The notes under the pieces were generated by a model. That model worked only from the letters and a program-made list of their open reading frames with translations. It was not told where the DNA came from and made no database searches. Source: Selenomonadaceae bacterium (lineage in GTDB: Bacteria; Bacillota; Negativicutes; Selenomonadales; Selenomonadaceae). Taken from it: DNA of 45,763 bases. The stretch lies in contig JAFSOQ010000108.1 of assembly GCA_017446845.1 (NCBI GenBank), positions 1-45,763 of the forward strand. Direction: 5' to 3'. Within the stretch, counting starts at the first letter, position 1. Every line of letters begins with the position of its first letter. Below are positions 23,526 to 30,375 of this stretch, one piece after another. Made by a program: the position numbers and the translations under genes.

Positions 23526-24617
23526 TCAATTCGACGGCATGAGGACGATGTTTACGGGCAAATTGGACGCGCCGGGCGGCGAATATTCAAAACTGACATA
23601 GCCGCGATAATTTCCAAGCTCCGAAAGTTCTGTGCCGTTTGTCATCAAAGAAATACCTTCCGACCTGGCAAGTGCCACGTAAGGATTTTCGGGCGGCGTT
23701 CTGTCTCCGAAGTAAAGTCGCTTGTCGGGCGTCTGAATAACTCCGGAATCGCCGTAATATTTATAACGAAGTGCACCCGCATAATTACCGCCGAGCGGAC
23801 TCAAACAAAAGCGCGTTAAAAATTTCGTGCGAAAGTTGAGAGTATAATTTATTCCGTAGTTGCCGTAGTTAATGACCTCGGAGCCGTCGGTCGCGTCGAT
23901 GCCGTGCTTAAACCTGTCGTTGATATTGTCGCCGATTAAAATATAGCCCAGCCCGTCGCGCTCTCCGTCATAAGTTTTTTTAAGTGTCAACGTCCGATTC
24001 ATCTGTTTGAAGGTGCCGCGCAGTTTGTATTCATCTTTGGGCAAAATTTCCGCATGATTGAGGAATTTGAGCGGGTCGGCATTTTCGGGATACATCATGA
24101 GAAAAACTTTAACGGGATTATTTGAAACGAAATCGCACACGCCGTGAATCAACTGCCCCGGCTTGAGCAAAAAATAATTGTCGTAAGGCTGATAAAGTTT
24201 TCGCTCGTAGCTGCCCAATTTAATTTGGTCGTTGAAATCGTCTTCCATGTACATCGTCTGAGTAATTTTTCCGACGCTGTGATAATTTTTGTTGGGAGCA
24301 CTCAAGCCGCCGCGAGTGATTTTGACGACGGTTTTGCCTTTGACGGTGTTCTCGAAAATAATCGCGAAACGTTTGCTGACGCTCGTATCGTTCAAGTGAT
24401 AAAATAAAATCCTTGCCTCGCCGCTGACGGTGTCCGTGTATAAAATTCCATTGCGGCGAACGTATTCGGGGCTGTCGGAAAAAATAAGCGTGCCGCCCGA
24501 ATCTTGCGAGTAAACTTCGAGCTTGTGCATGACAGTGGAAGTTTTTTCGGCGGAGGCACTTGACATCAACATACTAAGCAAGGCAAATGCTGCAAAAATT
24601 TTTTTGATAAAGTTCAA
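23526..24617 (-). CDS. secreted protein of unknown function
   Basis: A 363-residue protein with a clear signal peptide (MNFIKKIFAAFALLSMLMSSASA). The mature part is rich in beta-forming and aromatic residues, with no cysteine pairs and no membrane helix. I do not recognise the family. Features include an early KLEVYSQDSGGTLIFSDSPEYV segment, a central KPGQLIHGVCDFVSNNPVKVFLMMYP stretch and repeated GNYG-type turns (NYGNYGINYTLNF). Periplasmic or surface location is likely. It is separated from ctsR by a heptad repeat and has no obvious operon partner; the divergent tRNA-Ala gene lies 108 bases upstream of its start. Confidence 0.7.
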   Translation of the reverse strand: MNFIKKIFAAFALLSMLMSSASAEKTSTVMHKLEVYSQDSGGTLIFSDSPEYVRRNGILYTDTVSGEARILFYHLNDTSVSKRFAIIFENTVKGKTVVKITRGGLSAPNKNYHSVGKITQTMYMEDDFNDQIKLGSYERKLYQPYDNYFLLKPGQLIHGVCDFVSNNPVKVFLMMYPENADPLKFLNHAEILPKDEYKLRGTFKQMNRTLTLKKTYDGERDGLGYILIGDNINDRFKHGIDATDGSEVINYGNYGINYTLNFRTKFLTRFCLSPLGGNYAGALRYKYYGDSGVIQTPDKRLYFGDRTPPENPYVALARSEGISLMTNGTELSELGNYRGYVSFEYSPPGASNLPVNIVLMPSN

Positions 24618-24684
24618 TGAAATATCTCCTTAAAAAGTTTTTGGCGATTATATCACGCGGCGATTAAAAGCACAAAAATTTTTC

Positions 24685-24713
24685 TTGACAAGGAACGGCG
24701 TAAAGTTTATAAT
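24685..24713 (+). promoter_or_regulatory. tRNA-Ala promoter
   Basis: Perfect TTGACA, 17-base spacer, perfect TATAAT, 12 bases before the tRNA. Confidence 0.9.
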
Positions 24714-24725
24714 CGCGCTTGCATT

Positions 24726-24801
24726 GGGGACGTAGCTCAGCTGGGAGAGCATCAGGTTCGCAATCTGGGGGTCAAGGGTTCGAATCCCTCCGTCTCCACC
24801 A
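24726..24801 (+). tRNA. tRNA-Ala(CGC)
   Basis: A 76-base cloverleaf with encoded CCA. Acceptor stem GGGGACG/CGTCTCC (one G-U), D arm GCTC-AGCTGGGA-GAGC, anticodon loop TTCGCAA giving anticodon CGC, and T arm AGGG-TTCGAAT-CCCT. The anticodon stem TCAGG/TCTGG needs two G-U pairs at its ends and is weaker than usual. It reads GCG alanine codons, which are frequent in this window. Confidence 0.93.
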
Positions 24802-24815
24802 ATAAAGAAAATTTC

Positions 24816-24844
24816 AAGGCGGGAGTTCAAAACTTCCGCCTTTT
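24816..24844 (+). terminator. tRNA-Ala terminator
   Basis: A twelve-base stem AAGGCGGGAGTT/AACTTCCGCCTT with a three-base loop, ending in TTTT. Confidence 0.85.
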
Positions 24845-24854
24845 GCATTATATT

Positions 24855-24926
24855 CGTAAGCAAGTCGCTCGAAATGTTTTTTATCCGTCTTGAAGCCGAG
24901 ATTTTTTTTGCGTAACTTTTTCCAAA
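24855..24926 (-). repeat. partial duplicate of the 3' end of the LCP gene
   Basis: 24855-24897 is identical over 43 bases to 25086-25128 inside the LCP coding region, and similarity continues to about 24926 (25156) with small changes. On the minus strand the copy lies 3' of the gene, 231 bases away, and is out of frame. Confidence 0.9.
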
Positions 24927-24932
24927 AAATTT

Positions 24933-24966
24933 ATCGCCTCTCGAAATTGAGGGGCGATTTTTTTTT
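24933..24966 (+). terminator. terminator-like hairpin beside the LCP stop
   Basis: A ten-base stem ATCGCCTCTC/GAGGGGCGAT (one G-U) with a six-base loop followed by nine T on the plus strand. It abuts the stop of the minus-strand LCP gene. The T run suits plus-strand read-through from the tRNA. Confidence 0.65.
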
Positions 24967-26055
24967 TCAAAGTTTATTATCAGACAAATCAAATTGTCGA
25001 CGCTCGATATAATCCATAAAATGCAAATCGCGTTCGGGATAAAAATTCACATCGTAATAATCTGCGTCATTGCCGGGCGTGTACTCGTAAGCAAGTCGCT
25101 CGAAATGTTTTTTATCCGTCTTGAAGCCTAAATTTTTTTGCATAACTTTTTCCAGACGTTCGGCATTGGGAATCAGATAACTCACCTCGTCAATGTATTG
25201 GAGCCAGCCGGGCACAACGCCCGTTTTGACATTGCCTTTAGCCTCCGCACTTTTTAATGAGCCTGCCGCCGCCAACATTTTGCCCGAACTTAAATCCGTG
25301 TCAATCGCCTTGACTGCCACTCCCAAAAGTTCGGGAATTTTTATCAGCATGCTCGGTTCAGTCAATCTGTCCGCGCAGGCACGCATAAAAGCTTGCTGAC
25401 GACGCACGCGACCGACATCGCCTTCCGAATCGCGAAATCTTACAAATTCAATCGCCGTCTGCCCGTCAAGGTGTTGAAGTCCCTGCTTTAAATCAATATA
25501 AAGTCCGCCGTCGTCGTCCCAAGGATCTTCGTAGTGCATATCTCGTTCGACGTAAATATCCACGCCGCCCATTGCGTCAATCACTTCCGCAAAGCGCGAT
25601 TTATTTATCGCAACGTAGTAATCAACGTCAATGCCGAGAAAATCTTCCACGGTCTCACGAGTCAATTTCGCGCCGCCGTATGCATACGCCGCATTTATTT
25701 TTTGGTAGCCGTGCCGTTCGATATAAACCAGCGTGTCTCGCGGTATCGTCAGCAGCGACGCTTTATCTTCCGACAAATTTAAAATCATCAGCGTATCCGA
25801 ACGCCCGACATCATCTTTACGCTCGTCCACGCCCATTAACATTATCGTCGTCGGTTTGTTGAAGGTCGGCAAAACTTTTTCGGGCGCGATTTTCTCCGTT
25901 ATGCCTTCTTTTATCCGTGTAAAGTCCGAGTTGAATCCCAAATGCGTCAGCGACCCGATTACTATTAAGAAACAAAGTATGAATGACCAAAATAATTTCC
26001 GATTGCGCATTTTGCGTAAAATTTTTTGCCGCCTCTCTTCCAAACGTTCACGCAT
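24967..26055 (-). CDS. LCP (LytR-CpsA-Psr) family wall polymer transferase
   Basis: A 362-residue LCP protein. A basic N-terminus is followed by one membrane helix (LFWSFILCFLIVIGSLTHLGF). The extracytoplasmic LCP domain covers about residues 65-240: TIMLMGVDERKDDVGRSDTLMI, then LLTIPRDTLVYIERHGYQKINAAYAYGG, GVDIYVERDM and EFVRFRDSEGDVGRVRRQQAFM, which keep the arginine and aspartate residues that bind polyprenyl pyrophosphate. LCP enzymes attach glycopolymers to peptidoglycan; in a diderm Firmicute the polymer is not known. GGGGAGGTG precedes the ATG. Part of its 3' end is duplicated downstream. Confidence 0.93.
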   Translation of the reverse strand: MRERLEERRQKILRKMRNRKLFWSFILCFLIVIGSLTHLGFNSDFTRIKEGITEKIAPEKVLPTFNKPTTIMLMGVDERKDDVGRSDTLMILNLSEDKASLLTIPRDTLVYIERHGYQKINAAYAYGGAKLTRETVEDFLGIDVDYYVAINKSRFAEVIDAMGGVDIYVERDMHYEDPWDDDGGLYIDLKQGLQHLDGQTAIEFVRFRDSEGDVGRVRRQQAFMRACADRLTEPSMLIKIPELLGVAVKAIDTDLSSGKMLAAAGSLKSAEAKGNVKTGVVPGWLQYIDEVSYLIPNAERLEKVMQKNLGFKTDKKHFERLAYEYTPGNDADYYDVNFYPERDLHFMDYIERRQFDLSDNKL

Positions 26056-26073
26056 GTTCGCACCTCCCCGCAG

Positions 26074-26604
26074 CTAAAATCTAAGGGAAGTTTTCAGCTT
26101 TGTCAAGTCAATATCTGTTTTTATTTCGGGGTGCTTGTGCAGGAAAAATTGTTCGTCATCGGGCGCGACTTCAAATTTTATCAGCCGTCCGACTTTGACA
26201 AAACATTTCCGAACAATTTTATCGACATGCGGGTCGTTAATCGTCAGGCAAGCTTTTGAAACGACAGGTTCCTTGCCGCGATTGGCGATAAAATTCAAAT
26301 GCAATTCGACTTGCGGTTCGTCCTCGCCCGAATTGTAGTAGACGCCCAAATTATTTTCGGCGTAGGGATTGAGCACGTTGAAAAGAATATCCATGAGCAT
26401 CGACAAATCCATTTTTTTTGGATTGAATTCAATTTCGACGCTCGAAATATTTTCAATCGTCTGCGGCTCGTGATTAACGTAGCTGTGAACGTTCCGCGCA
26501 GATAATTTTCCGACTGAAACGCTCACGACGCCGGGAACATCGGCAAAAATTTCTTGTAACTCTTGAACATTGCCGCCGCTGAAGTAAATTTTTTTAGTGT
26601 ACAA
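26074..26604 (-). CDS. MsrA-like protein without the catalytic cysteine
   Basis: A 176-residue protein whose pattern follows peptide methionine sulfoxide reductase A. KIYFSGGNVQELQEIFADVPGVVSVSVGKL corresponds to the MsrA GGCFW active-site start. SSVEIEFNPKKMDLSMLMDILFNVLNPY corresponds to the V.V.YDP and DPT region, and FEVAPDDEQFFLHKHPE to the PAE..HQ.Y segment. The GCFW cysteine is replaced (GGNVQ), so ordinary reductase chemistry is not expected. It may be a binding protein or a decaying paralogue. The start is TTG at 26604, seven bases after GGAGG, inside the end of the CydC-like gene, which implies coupled translation. Confidence 0.65.
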   Translation of the reverse strand: MYTKKIYFSGGNVQELQEIFADVPGVVSVSVGKLSARNVHSYVNHEPQTIENISSVEIEFNPKKMDLSMLMDILFNVLNPYAENNLGVYYNSGEDEPQVELHLNFIANRGKEPVVSKACLTINDPHVDKIVRKCFVKVGRLIKFEVAPDDEQFFLHKHPEIKTDIDLTKLKTSLRF

Positions 26605-28057
26605 GTTCAATCCTCCCCATTTCCGAAAAATAATTAGAATCGTGCGTGATGATTATCAGCGTGCGATTTTTTGTCGCCTCAATCAAGTTCGCAATCAGTT
26701 TATCGGCAAGATTTTTATCAAGACCTGCTGTCGGCTCGTCCAAAATCAAAATTTCAGCGTCTTGAGCCAAAGCAAGTGCGACTTGCAAACGATTTCTTTC
26801 GCCGCCCGATAAATTTTCGCCGTCCTCGCCAATCGGAGTGTCAATATCAAAATTTTCAAGCTCGCAAAGTTTCAACGCCGAGAAAATTTCTTCGTCGGAA
26901 ATATTTTCGCGGAGCATTTTAAAATTTTCCCTAATCGATGTCGAGAAAATGTAATTCGTGAACGTCGACGCCGTAATTTTTCCGCCGATTGAAATTGAGC
27001 CGTTATCGGGCGGGAAAAGTTTCATCATCAAATAAAGCAAAGTCGTTTTACCCGCGCCGCTCTCCCCGACGATTGCAATTTTTTCGCCGCGTTCAATCGT
27101 CAAACTAAAATCGTCAAAAATTTTCTCGTCCGCATAGCCGAAATTCAAATTTTTAATTTCGACAGCATGATTGGTCGGAAGAATCTGCGCGGCTTGAATT
27201 TTTTTATCGTCGTAAATTTTTACGTTGCGAATTTTTTTCCAAGTTCGGACTGCGACCGGTATTTGAAAAAAAATTTCGAGCGTCGCCAAAAAAATCAAAG
27301 TCCAAACCGTCAAGCCGATTGTATCAACAACAGGCGCAAGTTTCAACAGCATAAAAAAAAATATCGCAATGTTTAGGATTTTAAAAGTCGTATCTAAATT
27401 AATTTGCCGCGCAGTGAGTTTGAAATTTTCCGCGCCGAATTCTTTTGCAGACTGATTAAGCATTTTTATCGCGGGCATCGTCCCGAAAATTTTTAATTCG
27501 TCGCGACCGTCGCTGAAATCCAAAATTTTTCCGCGGTAATCAGAATCGTCGGCAGTTCCGATTTTTATCAGTGCGGCAAATAAAACGTTCGCAAAAAAAA
27601 TTATCGGCAACATCAGCGCAAAAAATTTCAGCGGCTCAAATAAAAAATAAGTCAGCAAAATCGTCACGAGCGCGGCGGTTGAAATCGGCAAAACTACTCT
27701 CGGCAAAAAATCTTTAAGCAAATCGGCAGTGACCGTCATCGTATGCAAAATTTCGCCTTCGTGCGAGCGTCCCGACTTTAGCGGAAAAATTTTTGCGGCG
27801 TTGAGGAAGATTTTTTGTCGTAAATCGTCGAGCAGGTTGAAAATTATTTTGTGCGAGATAAATCTGTCGGCATATCTTAATACGGCGCGCGAAATTCCTG
27901 CCGTTCGTACTAAAGTTATCCCGACTGACAGCGAACTTATCGGCGGGTGCAGTGCTGCTGACGCGATTAACCATGCCGAAGACGCCATTAACAAAATTTC
28001 GCTCAATGCGGCGGATAAATTTGCTAAAATCGCAGGCAAAAAGCGTTTGAAGTTCAT
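26594..28057 (-). CDS. cydC: CydC-like ABC exporter half-transporter
   Basis: A 487-residue fused membrane/ATPase half-transporter. The N-terminal part matches CydC (LLMASSAWLIASAALHPPISSL, then VRTAGISRAVLRYADRFISH) and has six predicted helices to about residue 290. The ATPase has IAIVGESGAGKTTLLYLMMKL, signature NLSGGERNRLQVALALA and Walker B ILILDEPTAGLD. CydDC exports glutathione/cysteine and supports cytochrome bd assembly. No cydD or cydAB gene is present in the window, which is unusual. The ATG at 28057 follows AAGGTGAGCTT; a longer in-frame start lacks a ribosome binding site. Confidence 0.82.
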   Translation of the reverse strand: MNFKRFLPAILANLSAALSEILLMASSAWLIASAALHPPISSLSVGITLVRTAGISRAVLRYADRFISHKIIFNLLDDLRQKIFLNAAKIFPLKSGRSHEGEILHTMTVTADLLKDFLPRVVLPISTAALVTILLTYFLFEPLKFFALMLPIIFFANVLFAALIKIGTADDSDYRGKILDFSDGRDELKIFGTMPAIKMLNQSAKEFGAENFKLTARQINLDTTFKILNIAIFFFMLLKLAPVVDTIGLTVWTLIFLATLEIFFQIPVAVRTWKKIRNVKIYDDKKIQAAQILPTNHAVEIKNLNFGYADEKIFDDFSLTIERGEKIAIVGESGAGKTTLLYLMMKLFPPDNGSISIGGKITASTFTNYIFSTSIRENFKMLRENISDEEIFSALKLCELENFDIDTPIGEDGENLSGGERNRLQVALALAQDAEILILDEPTAGLDKNLADKLIANLIEATKNRTLIIITHDSNYFSEMGRIELVH

Positions 28058-28130
28058 AAGCTCACCTTCCGAGCAAAAAATTATCCGCAAACGTAAAATT
28101 TCCTGCCAAAATGAGAGCAGTAAAAAAATT

Positions 28131-28180
28131 CGCCATAGCGGATGTTTACAAATCATCGTCCGTCATAGCGAATTTTTACA
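28131..28180. repeat. 20-base direct repeat, 30-base period
   Basis: CGCCATAGCGGATGTTTACA at 28131-28150 and CGTCATAGCGAATTTTTACA at 28161-28180 agree at 17 of 20 positions. They lie between the divergent cydC-like gene and the small-gene promoter, so may be operator sites. Confidence 0.6.
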
Positions 28181-28203
28181 GCCAAAAATATTTTCAAAAA
28201 TAC

Positions 28204-28231
28204 TTGACAGCCGTTTTTTTTTTTTTATAAT
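28204..28231 (+). promoter_or_regulatory. consensus promoter with poly-T spacer
   Basis: TTGACA, 16-base spacer, TATAAT. The spacer is GCCG followed by T only, giving a run of 13 T that ends in the first base of the -10. A change in run length would alter the spacing of an otherwise ideal promoter. Confidence 0.85.
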
Positions 28232-28277
28232 GCTTGCGCCAATAATGTACTTGATAATTTAGATAGAGGTGATTGAA

Positions 28278-28388
28278 ATGCGTGCGATTGTTTTTTTTCT
28301 TGGAATTGGAGTTGCGTTTTTACCATTCCCACCAGTCAGCTGGTTTATTGGTGCTTTTCTTATGATGTATGCATGGCTTTTTATGTAG
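28278..28388 (+). CDS. 36-residue membrane peptide
   Basis: ATG with AGAGGTGATTGAA upstream. The product MRAIVFFLGIGVAFLPFPPV continues SWFIGAFLMMYAWLFM, two short hydrophobic segments around a proline turn. It is hydrophobic throughout and likely inserts in the membrane. No homologue is recognised. It is the first gene after the poly-T promoter and is followed by a second small gene with its own strong ribosome binding site. Codon use (TTT, ATT, CTT) is more AT-rich than in the neighbours, suggesting a recent acquisition. A type I toxin-like or regulatory peptide is possible but unproven. Confidence 0.55.
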   Translation: MRAIVFFLGIGVAFLPFPPVSWFIGAFLMMYAWLFM

Positions 28389-28404
28389 TAAGGAGGTTTT
28401 CGTA

Positions 28405-28527
28405 ATGTTTAAACTTAAATATGAGAAAGAGACCGATGATTCTAAATTTAAACTCAAAATCAATGACAAAAGACTTATAATGTTTGGTGCAACATTATAT
28501 TTAATTATCAGAGAGCTATTGGCATGA
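28405..28527 (+). CDS. 40-residue charged/hydrophobic peptide
   Basis: ATG at 28405 lies eight bases after AAGGAGG, an excellent Shine-Dalgarno. The N-terminal half is lysine-rich and charged (MFKLKYEKETDDSKFKLKIN); the C-terminal half is hydrophobic (LIMFGATLYLIIRELLA), so it could be a tail-anchored peptide. KFKLKIN resembles the initial MFKLKYE, a small internal repeat. No family is recognised. It shares a transcript with the 36-residue gene, and a strong terminator follows at 28571-28599. AT-rich codon use differs from the surrounding genes. Confidence 0.55.
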   Translation: MFKLKYEKETDDSKFKLKINDKRLIMFGATLYLIIRELLA

Positions 28528-28570
28528 AATTTAAAACAGGAAGATGAGTTTTAACAATCAACTAAAAAAG

Positions 28571-28599
28571 CCCTTCGGCAAAAGTCGGAGGGTTTTTTT
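28571..28599. terminator. bidirectional terminator for the small genes and rbgA
   Basis: A nine-base stem CCCTTCGGC/GTCGGAGGG with loop AAAA, followed by seven T on the plus strand and preceded by six A, which give a T run for the minus strand. It lies directly after the rbgA stop. Confidence 0.85.
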
Positions 28600-29434
28600 A
28601 ATCAAGCGAGACTTTTCCGAGTTTACCTGCGCGGAAATCGGATAAAATTAATTTCAAAGCTTTATCGGTGTCAATGACGCCGCCTTTTTTTATGCAACCG
28701 CGCTTTAAACCGATTTTATTTAAAAGGTCGTGCCCGTCGGTCGAAATTTCAATTTTGTAATGTTCGATAAGTCCCGCAGGAAATTTTTGCGCAAGCGTCT
28801 CCAAAAGTTTGCAAACGGTCAATTCCAAGTCGTGAATTTCGTCGCTGATTGCATAAGTCCAAGAAAGTTTCAAAGCAACGTCGGCGTCGTCGAATTTTGG
28901 ATAAAGAATTCCGGGCGTGTCGAGGAGGTCTAACCCGTCGGCAATTTTAATCCACTGTTTGGCGCGAGTGACACCGGGGCGATTTTCTATCTTAACGTGA
29001 TTCATGCCCGCCAATCGATTAATCAGCGAAGATTTCCCGACATTGGGAATGCCGACAATCATCACGCGGGCAGCGCGAGGTTTTGCACCGTGCTTGGCAA
29101 ATTTATTGGTCTTTGATTCGGTGAGCGATTTGGCAAGCGCGATTAGATTTTTAATGCCCGTACCTTTAACGGCGTCGACGGCAACGGCAGATAAATTTTC
29201 ATCGCGGAATTTTTTCAGCCAAGCGTCGATGTTCGCGGCGAGATCTGCTTTGCCCAACACAATTAAGCGCGGCTTGTCTTGAATAATTTCTCGGAGCATG
29301 GGATTTTGACTGCTCAAAGGGATTCGGGCGTCAAGTAATTCAATCACCAGGTCGACGAGCTTTAAATTTTCTTGAATCAATCGCTGCGCCTTGCGCATGT
29401 GACCGGGGAACCATTGTAAAATTTTTTCTTCCAT
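28598..29434 (-). CDS. rbgA: ribosome biogenesis GTPase RbgA (YlqF)
   Basis: A 278-residue circularly permuted GTPase that assists late 50S subunit assembly. The motif order is permuted: G4 (VLGKADL near residue 60), then G1 (IVGIPNVGKSSLINRLAG near 125), G2 (RPGVTRAKQWI) and G3 (LLDTPGIL). The N-terminus LQWFPGHMRKAQRLI is the family hallmark. The C-terminal helical domain is present. The ATG at 29434 is preferred; a GTG at 29443 overlapping the upstream stop is possible. Last gene of the run from the glycosyltransferase through serA and comEA. Confidence 0.95.
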   Translation of the reverse strand: MEEKILQWFPGHMRKAQRLIQENLKLVDLVIELLDARIPLSSQNPMLREIIQDKPRLIVLGKADLAANIDAWLKKFRDENLSAVAVDAVKGTGIKNLIALAKSLTESKTNKFAKHGAKPRAARVMIVGIPNVGKSSLINRLAGMNHVKIENRPGVTRAKQWIKIADGLDLLDTPGILYPKFDDADVALKLSWTYAISDEIHDLELTVCKLLETLAQKFPAGLIEHYKIEISTDGHDLLNKIGLKRGCIKKGGVIDTDKALKLILSDFRAGKLGKVSLD

Positions 29435-29439
29435 AGTCT

Positions 29440-29772
29440 TCACTTTAAAGCCGCGATAATCAAGCCGCCGACAGCCGCCATAATCGCGCCGACTCCTATC
29501 ATCGTCTGAACAAAATTGGTATGCAATTGTTTTGTAAACTCCTTGGCATTGTCGTCGATTTTTTTATCCGTTGCATCGAACTTTTGATAAAATCGCTGAT
29601 TCATTTCCTTCATTTCGGCATCGTGTTTTTCTTGCGCCCGTCGAATATCCTCACGCTGTTGTTGAGATTCAACGATAAGCATGTCAACTTTCGCCGCGAC
29701 CGTGCTGACTTGCTGTTCCAAAAAGGACATTCTATTATCTAATCTTTCAATTTTAGTTTTAACGTCTGCCAT
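29440..29772 (-). CDS. coiled-coil protein with C-terminal membrane helix
   Basis: A 110-residue protein. About residues 1-80 are a continuous coiled coil with heptad spacing (KTKIERLDNRMSFLEQQVSTV, then EMNQRFYQKFDATDKKIDDN). The last 20 residues (TMIGVGAIMAAVGGLIIAALK) form one glycine- and alanine-rich membrane helix. Similar small tail-anchored coiled-coil proteins are often labelled hypothetical or DUF1640-like; no function is known to me. GGAGG lies nine bases before the ATG. It sits between comEA and rbgA, its stop four bases before the rbgA ATG. Confidence 0.75.
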   Translation of the reverse strand: MADVKTKIERLDNRMSFLEQQVSTVAAKVDMLIVESQQQREDIRRAQEKHDAEMKEMNQRFYQKFDATDKKIDDNAKEFTKQLHTNFVQTMIGVGAIMAAVGGLIIAALK

Positions 29773-29820
29773 TTTCAAACACCTCCCGGCGAAAATATTT
29801 TATCACATCGGAGGAAATTT

Positions 29821-30366
29821 TTAAATTGTGATTTTATCTTTGAAAGCGTCGAATTTTTTATCGCCGATGCCGCGCACATTTTTAATTTCGTCAACGGATT
29901 TAAACGCGCCGTTTTGTTCGCGGTAGTCGATAATTCTTTGCGCGAGTGAAGGTCCGATACCTTTAAGCGTGGCAAGGCGTTCGGCGTCGGCAGTGTTTAT
30001 GTTGACGAGATCGCCCGAATTTGCGGAAGAAGAATTTTGCGCTTGCAATAAAATTTCTTTGGTCGGAATGTGAATATGTTGACCGTCGGTGAGCGGCGCG
30101 GCTAAATTTACAGCCTCGGTGTCCGCCAAATCCGTCAAGCCGCCCGCCATGTTCACCGCGTCGACAAATCTCAAATTTCCGTTGTCTTCCAATTCGACGA
30201 CGGAAATATTTTTTACTTGCCCCGAAACGTAAACGCTGATTTTTTTTACGGGCGGAGTCGGCAACTCAAGCGGCGGCGAATCATCGCTGAAAATTTCTAT
30301 TAAAAAGAAAACGGCTAAGGTAACTAACGCAGCTATACCAAAGCCGATTAAAAATTTTTTCTTCAC
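29821..30366 (-). CDS. comEA: competence DNA receptor ComEA
   Basis: A 181-residue protein. An N-terminal membrane anchor (FLIGFGIAALVTLAVFFLIEIF) leads to an SLBB domain (about 42-105: KISVYVSGQVKNISVVELEDNG, then FVDAVNMAGGLTD). A helix-hairpin-helix pair follows (about 120-181: VNINTADAERLATLKGIGPSLAQRIIDYR). ComEA binds incoming DNA outside the cytoplasmic membrane during transformation; in a diderm it would act in the periplasm. comEC is not in the window. The start is GTG, five bases after AAGGTG. Confidence 0.94.
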   Translation of the reverse strand: MKKKFLIGFGIAALVTLAVFFLIEIFSDDSPPLELPTPPVKKISVYVSGQVKNISVVELEDNGNLRFVDAVNMAGGLTDLADTEAVNLAAPLTDGQHIHIPTKEILLQAQNSSSANSGDLVNINTADAERLATLKGIGPSLAQRIIDYREQNGAFKSVDEIKNVRGIGDKKFDAFKDKITI

Positions 30367-30375
30367 GATAACACC

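Noticed and set aside
24648..24992. 114-codon minus-strand open frame containing GGDGGIRTLDPQIANLMLSQ
   Set aside because: It is the antisense of the tRNA-Ala gene and its terminator; this peptide is a well-known false protein produced from tRNA antisense.
28058..28156. Longer start of the CydC-like gene at 28156
   Set aside because: The 33 added residues lie upstream of a good AAGGTGA-ATG signal and do not resemble CydC N-termini.
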